Of a stretch of 64,000 nucleotides of DNA, positions 1 to 11,420 are shown one piece after another. Position 1 is the first letter of the stretch, and every line of letters begins with the position of its first letter. The position numbers and the translations under genes were made by a program. The DNA is from Ostrinia nubilalis (lineage: Eukaryota > Arthropoda > Insecta > Lepidoptera > Crambidae): positions 10,914,501-10,978,500 of the forward strand of contig NC_087112.1 in assembly GCF_963855985.1 (NCBI RefSeq), written 5' to 3'. The notes under the pieces were generated by a model. That model saw nothing but the letters and a program-made list of their open reading frames with translations. It did no database searches and was not told where the DNA came from.

Positions 1-727
1 CTTACGGGATACAAGGTTACCCTGGACTCGCTTCTCGAATCTGTGGTCGAAATACGTATACTTTGTGCTTTTGATTGACAGATGTGCTTATTTCCTTCGT
101 ATACGAAGAAGCTGATGTGATTTGATATAAATTTTTAAGAGTAGATTCGTGTATTAGATTTAGTTCTGACGTCGACCAAGAGATGGCGCTGTCCGATTTT
201 ACATCGCGGTATCGTCAGTTCAAAAAATTCAAAATAATAATGAGCTCAACATCTCGTTTCATTCTAGGTAATTAAAAACTTTTGACATTGAGTCAGCAAG
301 TAGGTACCACAGGGGAGCAACCATAGTAACCATAACCAGTGCATATTGTATTTACAAAACGTGCTGTAAATTGTTTGAAATTTTCTGGGAATTTATTTCT
401 CGCTTTACCTTAGCTTCACCAAATAAGCTCCAAAAACCTTAGTATTTTATTTTATCCTTCCTAGAGTGTCAGGCGTGTATTAACCCTAATTCAAACTAAC
501 TTCTTAAAGAAGGGTAGTGGCCCATTTTTCCAAACTTCCCTTCCTCCGGGAGCATGCAGCCCTCGTCGTGATGTCATTTAAGACTCCAGTTCTTATTCTG
601 CCAGTCACATGTTCCCGCGGGAACGCACCTTCGACAGGTTTTACCAGTTTTAGTTTCTTTTACTTTAAGTTGGGAATGAGTTTTTGAAAAGTAGTGGGTT
701 ATTTGAATTACTAAGGTAGCTCTGGGA
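1..727. other. AT-rich non-coding stretch, no gene seen
   Basis: I see no open frame with coding character, no RNA gene and no recognisable transposon in this stretch. It is probably intergenic or intronic. Confidence 0.5.
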
Positions 728-1055
728 GTTATCCTATCCTACTAATATTGTAAACGTAGTGTGACTAGGATACATAGCTCGTAGAGATGATGCCCGTTGG
801 GCAGGAAACTTCTGGAATGGCGGTCCGGAAGACGTAGCGTGGGCAAGCCCCCCAATAAGTGGGCCGACGATCTGGTGAAGGTTAAAGTTAAAGGAAAAAG
901 TGCTAGGAGTCTTAAATTTTGCATGTGGATTTCTCTTAGAACGTAGACGTAGGTGCTCAATAAGGCGGGATTTTGCAAAATTCAACCCCTAAGGGGGTAA
1001 AACGGGATCCACGCGTACGAAGTCGCGGGCGGCCGCTACGCGCTAGTTCTAGACA
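728..1055 (-). repeat. Composite LINE 3'-end repeat
   Basis: Read on the minus strand it starts with the NotI/MluI/BamHI-like string also seen at 39794 and 55698 (CCGCCCGCGACTTCGTACGC), and it ends in ATATTAGTAGGATAG, a usual end of lepidopteran RTE-type LINEs and their derivatives. Inside it, read on the + strand at about 820-890, is a short piece resembling the C-terminal end of a LINE reverse transcriptase (RRSVGKPPNKWADDLVKV). The two parts point in opposite directions, so this is probably a nested or rearranged repeat. No intact frame is present. Confidence 0.55.
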
Positions 1056-4000
1056 AAACTTTGCTCGTAATATGCTATGCTTAATTTGTGTGTATTTGTA
1101 GGCTATGTTTTAATCTAACTAATATATTCTCTGATATTGTTCCAGGTAAGCCGATACGACCTTCGTTCATGTCGCCGGCGGTAAAGTTTGATATATTAAG
1201 GTTTACTGATATCATATAAAGATATTATTAGTGGATGATGTTAGGCTTCGCAGAATCTTGACAAAGGTGCCTGTGCTTTTGAAGGCTCTTAATTATAGTA
1301 GTAATTAATTTAAAACAGATTTAAAGTGTACCCGTGTATGGTAAATTAAAATGACAACTTAAGATAAACATTTTGTATCATTACTTCACTCATAGTTACC
1401 TACACTGTATTTTTAAATGTTTTTAGGAAAATAAGAAACTGAACAATACATTTAGGTAGTTTTTGAAAATTTAAATGTATTCTGTACTAGCATAAAGTGC
1501 ATTTACAACGCCATTTAACTTCAAGCCTCGTACTCCAGTCTCCAAGAGACAGGTGGGACCTAGTTTGGGGACCGCTAGCAATACTAAGTTGTAATATTTG
1601 AGAAAGGATTTATTTATTTATTAATATTGCTTATAAAGTGTTAAATAGGTACAAATGTAATAAGTAAATAAATTAGTTTGTTAGTAGTAAGTTCATTTTT
1701 TATTTCACCATAAAGAACGTAGAGCGTACTTTTTCACAAAGCTTTTTATTCCACTTACTTGATAACTCGAAAGCTTTTTAGATAACAAAAAAAGCTCTAA
1801 ACATAGGTATTCAAACAGAGCTTTTGAATGACTAATGAAGCGGCGAAAGTTCGCCGATTTGGCAAAACATGCAAATGCGCGCGAATGGGAGAGGTTTGTT
1901 ATGAATACTTGAACCGACCGCGACTTTGCACGCGGATTTCGGTTCCCGTGGTCATATTTTAATAATAAATTTTCAGAAAATCTAATCTTTTCTAATCACT
2001 GCGTTTTAAATTCTGTGTTTGTAAAGCAATAAACGATTGAGTATTGAGTATTTTTACCAAAAGTATTTTGAGTTAGATATTTATTTTATTTGCATCTACA
2101 TATTGTAACATATTAATATGTCACTGCGTCAAGAAACTAGAAGGGTCCCATACAAAATAATATACCTAATTTAATACCCTTTTCTCGTTTTTTTACACGG
2201 AAAAAGTCCTTTTTATGTATTTTAACATTAGATTTTCTACAAAATTGGTTTAGTGATGTGAGCTTAAAATCGTAATAATCTTTTACATTTTTAATAACAT
2301 TTACGCATAAGACTCAAAACATTTAAAGTAAATCCGACGAAAATAAGTAGATTTTATCGCAAAAGTATCTTTTTAAAGGTACCCAATGATTGATTGCCTT
2401 CAAACCAAAACTGTGACCTTTCAAAGCGGTTATTAGAGATTACTGAAAACTTTGATAAATTCGGCAAAAAGTTTCGCCGAAAAACGGGCAAGTTCCAAGT
2501 TGTGAAGTTGTGATACAGCCTGGGAAGTATCTCTCGCAAGAACTGTCTCTACAGTGATCAATCACCATCCCCCCTCCCCCCTGGCAGGATAATTAGTGCC
2601 GTAATTAATATGACGAGGTATATTAGTGTTGTCTCCTCTCAGAATCTTTGGGCTTGTTGTGTGGGATGAGGATGAAGATGCTTATATTGTATCTGTATTT
2701 AGCACAATTTTAGAAGATGAAAATTGAAGATGACTCGTCGTAGACAATACTATGTGGATTAAAAAGTCTTTGTCTGTTTAAATTTCTCTATATCGGTGTT
2801 ACAAAAAATATCCTTCATCTTAAAGTGACATAGGTATTTATGTGACTGATATACCCCTCAGAAATACATATTTGTTTCTATCGAGAATCAAATCTATGAT
2901 CGTTCAATGCAATCTGCTAAAAAACGCAAAGCATTCCCCTTTCTGTCTCTATGTAGGTATAATATTCCTACTTATCATAATAAATAATAACGATAAGAAA
3001 ATGATATTTTATTTATGTTCGAGCTACTAATTACAAAGAGCACTTATGTTAACTGAACAATATTTCTTAATTACAAAACAATTTACACTGAGTGAGTACA
3101 ATATTAAATTGGTCAAAAGATATTAATCATGTACATTAATTAAATTACACTGATGATTACTGTGAACCGAGGTGACATTATTGAAAAGGCTTTATTTCAG
3201 TACATAAAGCGACGCTCTTTTATAAAATTTATTTTTATAGAAATGAATATTAATCTTTGCGCAACAAAGTCACAAACTTACGTTTATTTTATTTTCAAAA
3301 ATACCATTCCATGGTCATTTTAACCAGTTCGCAAAAGAAAAGATTTCACTCGAGAACGGTCGGTTGTCTGTTTCTTTCCAGGGCCCCAAATCCCGCGGGA
3401 ACCCGCACTCATGATCCCACATTACACGGGACTGGGAGGGAACTGGCGTGGTTTCTCAAAATATCGAGTCTCGGGAACACTAGACTACCCCAAGGTTTCT
3501 GTTTAAAAATATAGACAGACGACCTGGCGAACAAAATATTTTTTATTTTATTTTCTTTATTTGTATTTATTGTGGTACCTTGTGTACTTGTAAGGTGATA
3601 TTGCAATAAAGATTTGCATCTGATGTGCTTCCGTCTGTACAAATGATGCGCTATTTATCAAGCGTAGCAACTTGCAAATTGCCATATACTGTCAGACAGA
3701 ATCGAATACATTTCATTATGATATGATACGTAATCGTATGCTTTTTCGTTAGCGTTGCAACAATTTGAACCCTTCTACTACTTCGGGACATTAAGGGTGC
3801 TGGGAAGCGCGAAGCATCACAAGAAAATCAGTCGCTTTTGTCTTCTTTTTCTTCTTTGTTAGTTATTTCGTACAAAAACCCACCACAAACGTGTTTGTCC
3901 ATTCGAGAGTGTCATTTATTATCTTCAACGTTAGGGCCTAAACACGATTGCTACTTTTACTCGTAGTATCAATCTACAAATGGCGATTTTTCACATGGAA

Positions 4001-4059
4001 GTATTGCGTTTAACGTGAATATAATTATAACTCAATAAAAAAAAAAGTTTTTCATCTGC
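1056..4059. other. AT-rich non-coding DNA upstream of element 1
   Basis: About 3 kb with only short chance frames of 60-90 codons. No splice-bounded exon, RNA gene or transposon terminus is convincing. It is most likely intron or intergenic spacer. Confidence 0.45.
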
Positions 4060-4063
4060 ATAG

Positions 4064-4311
4064 TGTTAGCAATCAGGCTTCCAGTTTATTAATAACATTT
4101 GAAATTACCTACATTGTATAGTTGTTCAACGAATATTTTGCTTTAGACAGTCCTGTTTTGAAAGCAGGCGCCAATCTGTCGCCGGCGGCCATCGGAGCGT
4201 GACGCGTGCGGCGCTTGTTTTATTAATTTTGTAAATTTCTGTACGAAGAGAAATATAGTATTGATTGGATCCTGTGGGTGTTATTTCCGGAGTTGACCTG
4301 AATTTATAATA
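4064..4311 (+). repeat. 5' LTR of element 1
   Basis: A 248-bp direct repeat of 11421-11668 with one mismatch. It begins TGTTAGC and ends TTATAATA. The end is set by the ATAG duplication; the shared sequence alone would also allow two more bases. It lacks the usual CA end, as does the LTR of element 2, which also ends in ATA. Confidence 0.93.
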
Positions 4312-4313
4312 AT

Positions 4314-4323
4314 TCAGAAGTGG
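4314..4323 (+). other. Primer-binding-site-like motif of element 1
   Basis: TCAGAAGTGG lies two bases inside the 5' LTR. The same core, extended to TCAGAAGTGGGAT, lies directly inside the LTR of element 2. It resembles the complement of a tRNA acceptor stem (tRNA-Leu type is my best guess), but the usual TGG start that pairs with CCA is not present. Confidence 0.5.
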
Positions 4324-5398
4324 TAAGAACGTTGGAGAAAACCAAGTGGTATGTACACTATTTTATTATTATATTTTCGTACCATAAATACGGTTTGCTT
4401 CTAAATCCTCGTTTTTTTTATACAATATTGCATACTGAATTCGTTTGTATTTCGTTAAGAATTATTGATCTTAATCAAGCATACATCAAACATAACAATA
4501 TCTACCTACCTGTTCGCCCAGTACCTAAGTATAATAATAAGTAAGTCGGTAAAATAGGAATTCAATGCGAGGTAAAATACTCAAAATAATGTCTGGCTAG
4601 TAACATTAGGTACTAATATTGATTAGCGGTAAAACTCATTTGTAGAATAATAGATTTATTTTGCTATGTTGTGCAATAAAATATAATGCCTACAATGTAA
4701 CAAAACGTACTTACTGATTTGTGTTCCTGGAACAAGAACATGACTGTATTGGTTTTGTTCCGAAACAGACAGTAAACATCATAGTTGGAAATTATTTATT
4801 ATTCTTTTAAGCAATTAAACACCAATACTCGGGCGAAGTGTTTTATCAGGTAGGCAATAATTCTGAGTCTTTTGTATAGTAACTCACGGTAAATCAATTA
4901 ATAAAAATGGATGCCTTTTTCTTTAATACTCAAATCAATACATTAAATTGATAACCAATCCATTTGATAATTAAGTAAAAAAAAAAAAAAACATTGCAAA
5001 CACATTACATACGTACCTATGCTATACTTTGTGGACAACCTCATTTTCTTTTACTTGTTTTATTTATTGTTTTCTTATTTCATTATGTTTGATAACTATC
5101 AACAACGCAATGGTTAAGAGCAGTCACCCGGCAAGCGAAAAGTCGCGAGTTCGATTCCCGGCTTAGGCAGTTCGTTTGCAATTATAATAAAGTATATTTT
5201 TACAGTGGTAGTGATTTAAAATTTATAGACAGTTACTTTCAAATAAACTGGTCACCTACTTCATTCATTAACTATTTTTCTTCTTTGTTTCTTCCTTACT
5301 AACCTCACCTCTTACATTTAATTAACAAATCACATTATTATTACTAAAATGATTGAATAAACAAAGCTCCACTGCAACAGACCGACTTTATTGAAATT
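4324..5398 (+). other. Untranslated leader of element 1
   Basis: About 1.1 kb between primer site and gag start, AT-rich, with a run of about 15 A at 4977-4991 and the tRNA-like module described separately. Only short chance frames are present. It presumably carries the packaging region of the genomic RNA; that role is an inference from position. Confidence 0.6.
5108..5170 (+). repeat. tRNA-like / SINE-like module inside the element 1 leader
   Basis: TGGTTAAGAGC at 5111 resembles a Pol III A box, and GTTCGATTC at 5149-5157 matches the B-box consensus at a tRNA-like spacing. The flanking arms do not pair as a proper tRNA cloverleaf, so this is more likely a tRNA-derived SINE head or a tRNA fossil than a functional tRNA gene. 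Confidence 0.45.
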
Positions 5399-8300
5399 AT
5401 GTCTTCGTCGGAGATCTCTCGTTATACACCACCTTTAGATAATCGGAAAAATACGAGGCCGTCCCGCTGTAGGGATCGTCGTGATCGCCCTCTGCGGAGG
5501 CTACGGTCTGAAACTTCTCCGAAAAATAGGGACCGACGAAAACGTGAAACGTACCGCAGTAGATCGCGTCGTCGGCGACCCTCCACTGAGAGCTCCGATA
5601 GTAGTTCCTCTCAATCTAGCCCGCGAAGGCGGCGGAGACGGACACCTTCGACTGATCGTCGACGATATTCTACTAGTACGACTACGGGTTCAGTGGAAAG
5701 TACTGACTATTCTAGCCACGATTCACGCGTTCAACTCGGAAAAAGAAAACGTCAGCGATCCAGTACTTCCACATCGGGAAGTCTATCGTCTGGATTGAAC
5801 TCGGAAAGACCATCACGTCAAAGGTACCGTTTGAGAAAATCTCAGAAGAGACGGCGTTACTCAAGATCTCAAACGTCTAGAGACTATGGGGTACTCAAGA
5901 AATTTGCTCGTTTGTTCGGTAAGGCTGATCAGCACTTCGAAGGGGCACAACATGTAATCCCTGAATTTAACCCGGATGCAAACGACCAGTCAGCCGTTAA
6001 CTGGGTACGTAAAGTATACGAAACTGCCAGAATTTATAAATGGAGTGACAAACAAATAATTTTCTATGCAATTCCAAAATTAGCTGGCCACGCTAAGAAA
6101 TGGTACCAAGGTTTGAGTACTATTAACTTGAGTTGGCGAGAATGGCAAAAGAAAATTGTTAAAGCTTTCCCCGACGATCGCAACTATGCTGATCGACTTT
6201 CGGAAATGTTGGAAAGGAGAAGTAGAAGGGAGGAATCACTAGAAGACTATTACCATGACAAGGCAAGATTGGTGAAAATGTGTGGTATAGAAGGACGTAA
6301 TGCAGTTGATTGTATAATTAACGGCATATTTGATTTTAACATACGTCTCAATGCCCAAGGCTCAAGTTTTAAAAGACCTTCTCAACTACTGAAATATCTC
6401 CGCCGAATTTCTAAGAAAAACAACGTACTCCGCAAAGCTAATCAATTAAATAGGTATGAACAAAATACGAAGGCTGGAGAAAAACTATTGAATGCGGGAA
6501 GTCAGAAAGCAACTATTGTTACCAATCGCGAAGGTTTTAGGCAAATTCAATGCTTCAACTGTCTCGAAGTAGGTCACACCTCGCGCACGTGTACAAAACC
6601 TAGAAAACGGTGTGATAAGTGCTCTCGTTTTGGACATGACAGCCTTAAATGTGAATTAATTAATAATATCCGGGATAGAACCAATATTAATATCAAAGAC
6701 AGTTCAGACAGTAAAGTGGAGCCCCTGAAGAAAGTTTTAAAAATTACACCTGGAGACTCGACAAATGGCAAGTATTTTAAATCTGTAACATTAAATAATA
6801 TAAAGCGGTCGGCATACATTGACTTTGGAAGTCAATGTACATTAGTACGTAAGAGCGTAGCAGAGGAATCTTATTTACCACTAATTAAATCAGGGTTACC
6901 CGTTATTAAAGGATTTGCTTCAGGAAGTGTGGTGCCCCTTGGCAAAAGCACTGTTAATATCGTAGTTGATGCTGTAGAAGCAGATGTCGAAATCTACGTG
7001 GTCGAAGATGATTTATTAGATACTGACGTTTTAATCGGACAATCTTTGACTGAATTACCAACAGTTGTAGCTTACAAAACTAATTCTACCTTAAACTTAT
7101 ACTGTGATGATTCAGAGGCAGAAAGAATAAGTCTTTACTGCTGTCAGGGAGTAACATTGCAAGTAGGGATGAACACTGTAAGTATACGAACCGATGAAGA
7201 ATATACAGGATCATTATTCGTACCAGGAAGTATCTGTATGAAGCCCGATAATCAGTATGTTCTATTGCAAGGGGTGTACCAACTTCATAATAGTAGGGGT
7301 CAACTTGTGATTATAAACTCTTCAAAAAACCCTCTTTGTTTCAAAAATAATAAGTTACTGGCTCGAGCTATAAAATTCCCACAGAATCGCGTACTTTCTT
7401 CAGGTGCACTATCATTTGACGTCAACAAAGTAAACTTAGATAATGAACCAGTTACATCGCAACCTAAAACCAAATGTCCAATTACGTTAGACATGATAAA
7501 CATCGGACCAGGAATCAGTGAATCTGAAAAAGATCGTCTGGTTCAATTGTTGAATACCTTTAGAGATTGCTTCGCATTGACTCCATGCGAGCTTGGTCTT
7601 ACCAACATAACCGAGATGACTATTAGGTTAAACGACTCTACACCTGTCACTTATAAGCCATATCGACTACCGTTTAGCGAACGGGCTAAAGTAAGGGAAA
7701 TAGTAGGTGACCTGCTGTCGAATGGGGTTATAAGAGAATCTCAGTCAGCGTACTCTAGCCCAATTGTCCTAGTAAAGAAGAAAAATGGTGAGTCTCGCCT
7801 GTGCGTCGATTACAGGGCACTGAACAAAAAGACTATTAAAGATAGCTACCCCATGCCAGTCATTGATGATCAATTGGACCGATTAAGTGGAAAATCACTT
7901 TTCACTAGTCTAGATCTTGCATCAGGCTATCATCAAATCCCTGTGGCTGAAGACTCACGTCACATAACAGGTTTCGTAACTCCCGATGGGCATTACGAGT
8001 ATACTCGAATGCCCTTTGGCCTCGTGAATGCACCGGCTGTATTTCAAAGCATGATTAATAAAGCCCTTGGTGCAAAACGCTTTGATTTAGCCATACCTTA
8101 TCTCGATGATCTTTTATGCACAGCCAGTACTACAGATGAAATGTTTGATAAGCTTGAATCCATTTTTCAACTACTAAAAGACGCTAACCTTACGCTAAAC
8201 CTAAAAAAATGCTTCTTTTTCCAATCTAAGCTTGATTACTTAGGATTTGAAATATCAGAAGAAGGCCTTAAGCCCGGTAGTACAAAGATACAGGCTGTAC

Positions 8301-10234
8301 AAGAGTTTCCCCGTCCAAGCAATGTACACCAGGTAAGACAATTTGTCGGATTGGCAAGTTTTTTCCGACGATTTGTTTATAATTTTGCTTGCATTGCTAA
8401 GCCCCTAACGAAACTGACTAAGGCAGATGTGCCGTGGGTATGGGGTGAGGAACAAGAGGCAGCATTTCTCGATATTAAGTCAAAGCTCATTACAAGACCA
8501 GTGCTAGCATTATACAATGCTGAGTTTATTACAGAGGTGCATTGTGACGCTAGTAAGGTGGGCGTAGGCGGAATACTTTTACAGAAACCTAACGAAGAGT
8601 CACCACTGCGGCCAGTCGCGTACTTTAGTCGGCAGACCACCAAAGAAGAAGAGTTCTGGCACTCATATGAATTAGAAACCATGGCCGTTGTGATGTCGCT
8701 GAGAAGGTTTCGTGTTTATTTGATTGGCATCGAATTTAAAGTCATTACTGACTGCAACGCCTTACGCTCCACGTTGACGAAACGTGATTTGTTGCCAAAG
8801 GTTGCTAGATGGTGGCTTATCCTCCAAGAATATAATTTCTCCATTGAGTACAGACCAGGTCACAGTATGCAGCATGTGGATGCGCTAAGCCGGAATCCGG
8901 CCCCTATCTTGGAACAAGAAGAAATTGAAATTTTGAATATTACCACAAAAGATTGGCTTCAAACCGTTCAGATGTCAGACTCAAATTTAAAAAATATTAA
9001 GAATATCTTAGAGACAGGTGATAATGATCTTAAGGACATTCAATTAAATTATGTAATACGCGATAATAAAATCTACAGGAAAGTCGGAAATAAATTAAAA
9101 TGGGTTGTACCAAATTCTGCTCGTTGGAGAATATGTCAAATGAATCATGATGAAGCGGGTCACTTTTCTTTCGAGAAAACTTTGGAAAAAATTAAGTCCG
9201 ATTATTGGTTCCCAAAAATGAACCGCTTTGTCAAGAAGTATGTCAAGGCATGTATAAATTGCGCATATAACAAGGAATTGGCTGGAAAGAAAAGTGGCTC
9301 ACTACATCCGATACCTAAAATCAAGGCAATTTTCCACACTATTCACTTGGATCATCTAGGTCCATTTGTGAAAAGCAAACGTGGGAATTGCTATATTCTG
9401 GGAATTATTGATGCATTTAGTAAATTCATTTTTATAAAGGGTGTAAGAAACACAAAATCTAAATCCACGATTAAGGTGCTAGAAGATATTTTCTCGGTAT
9501 TTGGACAACCTAAAGTAATTATCTCAGATCAGGGCACAAGTTTCACCTCTGGAGAGTTTAAAAATTTCACGAGTGCTATTGGAACCAAGCACGTATGTAA
9601 TGCCGTGGCAACGCCGCGAGCGAACGGACAGATTGAAAGGTACAATCGCACTATTTTGAACTCTCTGGCGGCAATGAACCACGGTCGAGATGAAAAGGAC
9701 TGGGATGCTCAATTAGGTAGACTACAGTGGAGTTTAAATAATACAGTCAATAAAAGTACAGGAAAGTCTCCTGCTGAAGTTGTGTTCGGACAAAAGACAA
9801 TAGGACATTCAGAGGGAATAATAAAAGGGGCCTTTGATCAAACTGAACAGATGACAGATATAGAAAGAGAAGAACTTAGAAAAACGGTACAAGATACTAT
9901 ACATGATAATCAAGAAAAGATGAAGAAATTATTTGATAAGAATAGAGCATCAACAAAAATACTTCAAGAAGGTGATTTGGTAATGATACCAAACAATAAC
10001 TCTGATAAAGGTAAAAGCAAAAAGCTAGCCCCTAAGTTCAAAGGCCCTTTTAGGGTTTCAGGTGTTTTGGAGAAGGATAGATATGAAGTATCAAATATTG
10101 TAGGACACTCGAACCGTAAATATAAAAATATATTCCCTGCTGATCATTTGAAACCATGGATCAGTGTTGATATGAATACTTCTAATTTGGTTAGTGATGC
10201 TGGCTCGAATAGCGATGAGTCTTTTTCGGAGTAA
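5399..10234 (+). CDS. Gag-Pol polyprotein of element 1
   Basis: One uninterrupted frame of 1611 codons from an ATG. Residues 1-165 are rich in Arg and Ser with RS dipeptides. A Gag core follows, then two CCHC zinc knuckles near residues 385 and 405 (CFNCLEVGHTSRTC and CDKCSRFGHDSLKC). A protease-like motif is at 475, reading DFGS instead of the usual DSG/DTG. About 240 residues later comes the reverse transcriptase, with its YLDD active site at 901-904. The RNase H Asp is near 1050. The integrase has a zinc motif starting at His1250 and catalytic D1318, D1377 and E1413, with exactly 35 residues between the last two. A GPF module and an acidic Ser-rich C-terminus follow. Gag and Pol are fused without a frameshift, so processing must depend on the protease. 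No stop or frameshift interrupts it, so the copy looks coding-competent apart from the odd protease motif. Confidence 0.95.
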   Translation: MSSSEISRYTPPLDNRKNTRPSRCRDRRDRPLRRLRSETSPKNRDRRKRETYRSRSRRRRPSTESSDSSSSQSSPRRRRRRTPSTDRRRYSTSTTTGSVESTDYSSHDSRVQLGKRKRQRSSTSTSGSLSSGLNSERPSRQRYRLRKSQKRRRYSRSQTSRDYGVLKKFARLFGKADQHFEGAQHVIPEFNPDANDQSAVNWVRKVYETARIYKWSDKQIIFYAIPKLAGHAKKWYQGLSTINLSWREWQKKIVKAFPDDRNYADRLSEMLERRSRREESLEDYYHDKARLVKMCGIEGRNAVDCIINGIFDFNIRLNAQGSSFKRPSQLLKYLRRISKKNNVLRKANQLNRYEQNTKAGEKLLNAGSQKATIVTNREGFRQIQCFNCLEVGHTSRTCTKPRKRCDKCSRFGHDSLKCELINNIRDRTNINIKDSSDSKVEPLKKVLKITPGDSTNGKYFKSVTLNNIKRSAYIDFGSQCTLVRKSVAEESYLPLIKSGLPVIKGFASGSVVPLGKSTVNIVVDAVEADVEIYVVEDDLLDTDVLIGQSLTELPTVVAYKTNSTLNLYCDDSEAERISLYCCQGVTLQVGMNTVSIRTDEEYTGSLFVPGSICMKPDNQYVLLQGVYQLHNSRGQLVIINSSKNPLCFKNNKLLARAIKFPQNRVLSSGALSFDVNKVNLDNEPVTSQPKTKCPITLDMINIGPGISESEKDRLVQLLNTFRDCFALTPCELGLTNITEMTIRLNDSTPVTYKPYRLPFSERAKVREIVGDLLSNGVIRESQSAYSSPIVLVKKKNGESRLCVDYRALNKKTIKDSYPMPVIDDQLDRLSGKSLFTSLDLASGYHQIPVAEDSRHITGFVTPDGHYEYTRMPFGLVNAPAVFQSMINKALGAKRFDLAIPYLDDLLCTASTTDEMFDKLESIFQLLKDANLTLNLKKCFFFQSKLDYLGFEISEEGLKPGSTKIQAVQEFPRPSNVHQVRQFVGLASFFRRFVYNFACIAKPLTKLTKADVPWVWGEEQEAAFLDIKSKLITRPVLALYNAEFITEVHCDASKVGVGGILLQKPNEESPLRPVAYFSRQTTKEEEFWHSYELETMAVVMSLRRFRVYLIGIEFKVITDCNALRSTLTKRDLLPKVARWWLILQEYNFSIEYRPGHSMQHVDALSRNPAPILEQEEIEILNITTKDWLQTVQMSDSNLKNIKNILETGDNDLKDIQLNYVIRDNKIYRKVGNKLKWVVPNSARWRICQMNHDEAGHFSFEKTLEKIKSDYWFPKMNRFVKKYVKACINCAYNKELAGKKSGSLHPIPKIKAIFHTIHLDHLGPFVKSKRGNCYILGIIDAFSKFIFIKGVRNTKSKSTIKVLEDIFSVFGQPKVIISDQGTSFTSGEFKNFTSAIGTKHVCNAVATPRANGQIERYNRTILNSLAAMNHGRDEKDWDAQLGRLQWSLNNTVNKSTGKSPAEVVFGQKTIGHSEGIIKGAFDQTEQMTDIEREELRKTVQDTIHDNQEKMKKLFDKNRASTKILQEGDLVMIPNNNSDKGKSKKLAPKFKGPFRVSGVLEKDRYEVSNIVGHSNRKYKNIFPADHLKPWISVDMNTSNLVSDAGSNSDESFSE

Positions 10235-11420
10235 ATAACTTTATACATGATTTTTCTTATAATTTACAATTAGCATGCTATAACCTCCTTTCCTATCCTG
10301 ACATTTACAGCCCAGGTGCTTTCTGAAACATTTTGAGAGGATCAACTAAAGATGGTTTAGCCGATGCACGCTGATGCGAGTATCTAGGTTCTCGTATATG
10401 AACCTTCCACTCGTGCAGAGGATACACGATTTCAAGTGATAAGTCTATGTTAACCCCTTGTTGTGGTACTGCTACATTTCTAATATGAAAATGATCATCT
10501 TAATTTCCAAGCGTGAATGATTAATTCGTGATTGAGTGTATATCATTATTATTTTGGTGAAGTAAAAATGTGGTGCCCCAGTGTGGCAAATATGAAATGA
10601 ATGCCCCAGTGTGGCAAATGTGATGAGTGCCCCAGTGTGGCAAATATGTGATGTCCCCAGTGTGGTAAATAAATATGTGATGCCCCAGTGTGGTAATTTT
10701 AAGTGATGTGAAATAAATAAATGTCCCCAGTGTGATAAATATGTGATGCCCCAGTGTGGCAAATGTGACGCCCCCAGTGTGGCAAATGGTGAAAAGTGTT
10801 GTGATTGCCCCTAGTGTGGCACTGAACTATCAACTAAAACTGTCCTAAGTTAAATAAATAATTATACGTATATAAAATCAATTACCGAGTGATATTTGAT
10901 TGTTATTAAGTTTACTTAACTAAGCAGCATAAACTAATGAAATTGTTTTTGTTGTACATACTTAATACTTATATAGGAATTATATTGTTTTGTCATACAT
11001 AATGATATGAAATTGAATTATACAAAATGAGGCTAATTTTGGAAAGTAAACATAATTAACAGTGGTAATCAAAGTATTTCTAAAGATACACAAAATATTT
11101 ACAATAATAATTATACAAAATCTAATAATATACAAAATATTACAATTATTAGGTATTGTCTTAATCAAATTAACGAGATTTGAGATCTTACTTGAATAAT
11201 GTAAGTGATATGTGAATTACTCGAGTGATGATTATTATTTATTTTGTTTTTGTATGTAATTTTGTGTTCCTTCATTTATCACCACCTATACAAAATAATA
11301 TTATTGTTAAATTGTTTTACTGCACTAGTTTAGCATAAGAATGGTATGAGGACATACCCACGTGATGAATGGCCGAGCTGGATTTGGGGATGGGGACATC
11401 CCCGCGGCAGAATGGCCGTC
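10235..11420 (+). other. 3' untranslated region of element 1
   Basis: About 1.2 kb between the polyprotein stop and the 3' LTR. It holds the minisatellite at 10574-10821 and otherwise AT-rich DNA. No env-like frame with a signal peptide or membrane segment is seen. The purine-rich stretch around 11384-11396 (GGATTTGGGGATG) may relate to the polypurine tract, but the bases directly before the LTR are not purine-only. Confidence 0.6.
10574..10821 (+). repeat. Minisatellite, nine imperfect copies
   Basis: The core CCCCAGTGTGGCAAAT recurs nine times with spacings of about 22-43 bases, linked by variable ATGTGATG- and AATAAA-like stretches. The copies differ from one another, so the array has expanded and drifted inside the element's 3' region. 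The minus-strand open frame it makes, with repeating HWG residues, is a by-product of the repeat. Confidence 0.9.

Noticed and set aside
5108..5170. Functional tRNA gene
   Set aside because: A and B boxes are present but the acceptor and T arms do not pair as a cloverleaf.
10472..10762. Repetitive HWG protein on the minus strand
   Set aside because: It is only the minisatellite read on the other strand.
10574..10821. Possible CRISPR array
   Set aside because: The repeats are imperfect, spacing is irregular, spacers are not unique and the context is a eukaryotic retrotransposon.
10235..11420. env gene in element 1
   Set aside because: No frame with a signal peptide, furin-like site or membrane segment; longest frames are chance or minisatellite. 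The same holds for the 3' regions of elements 2 and 3.
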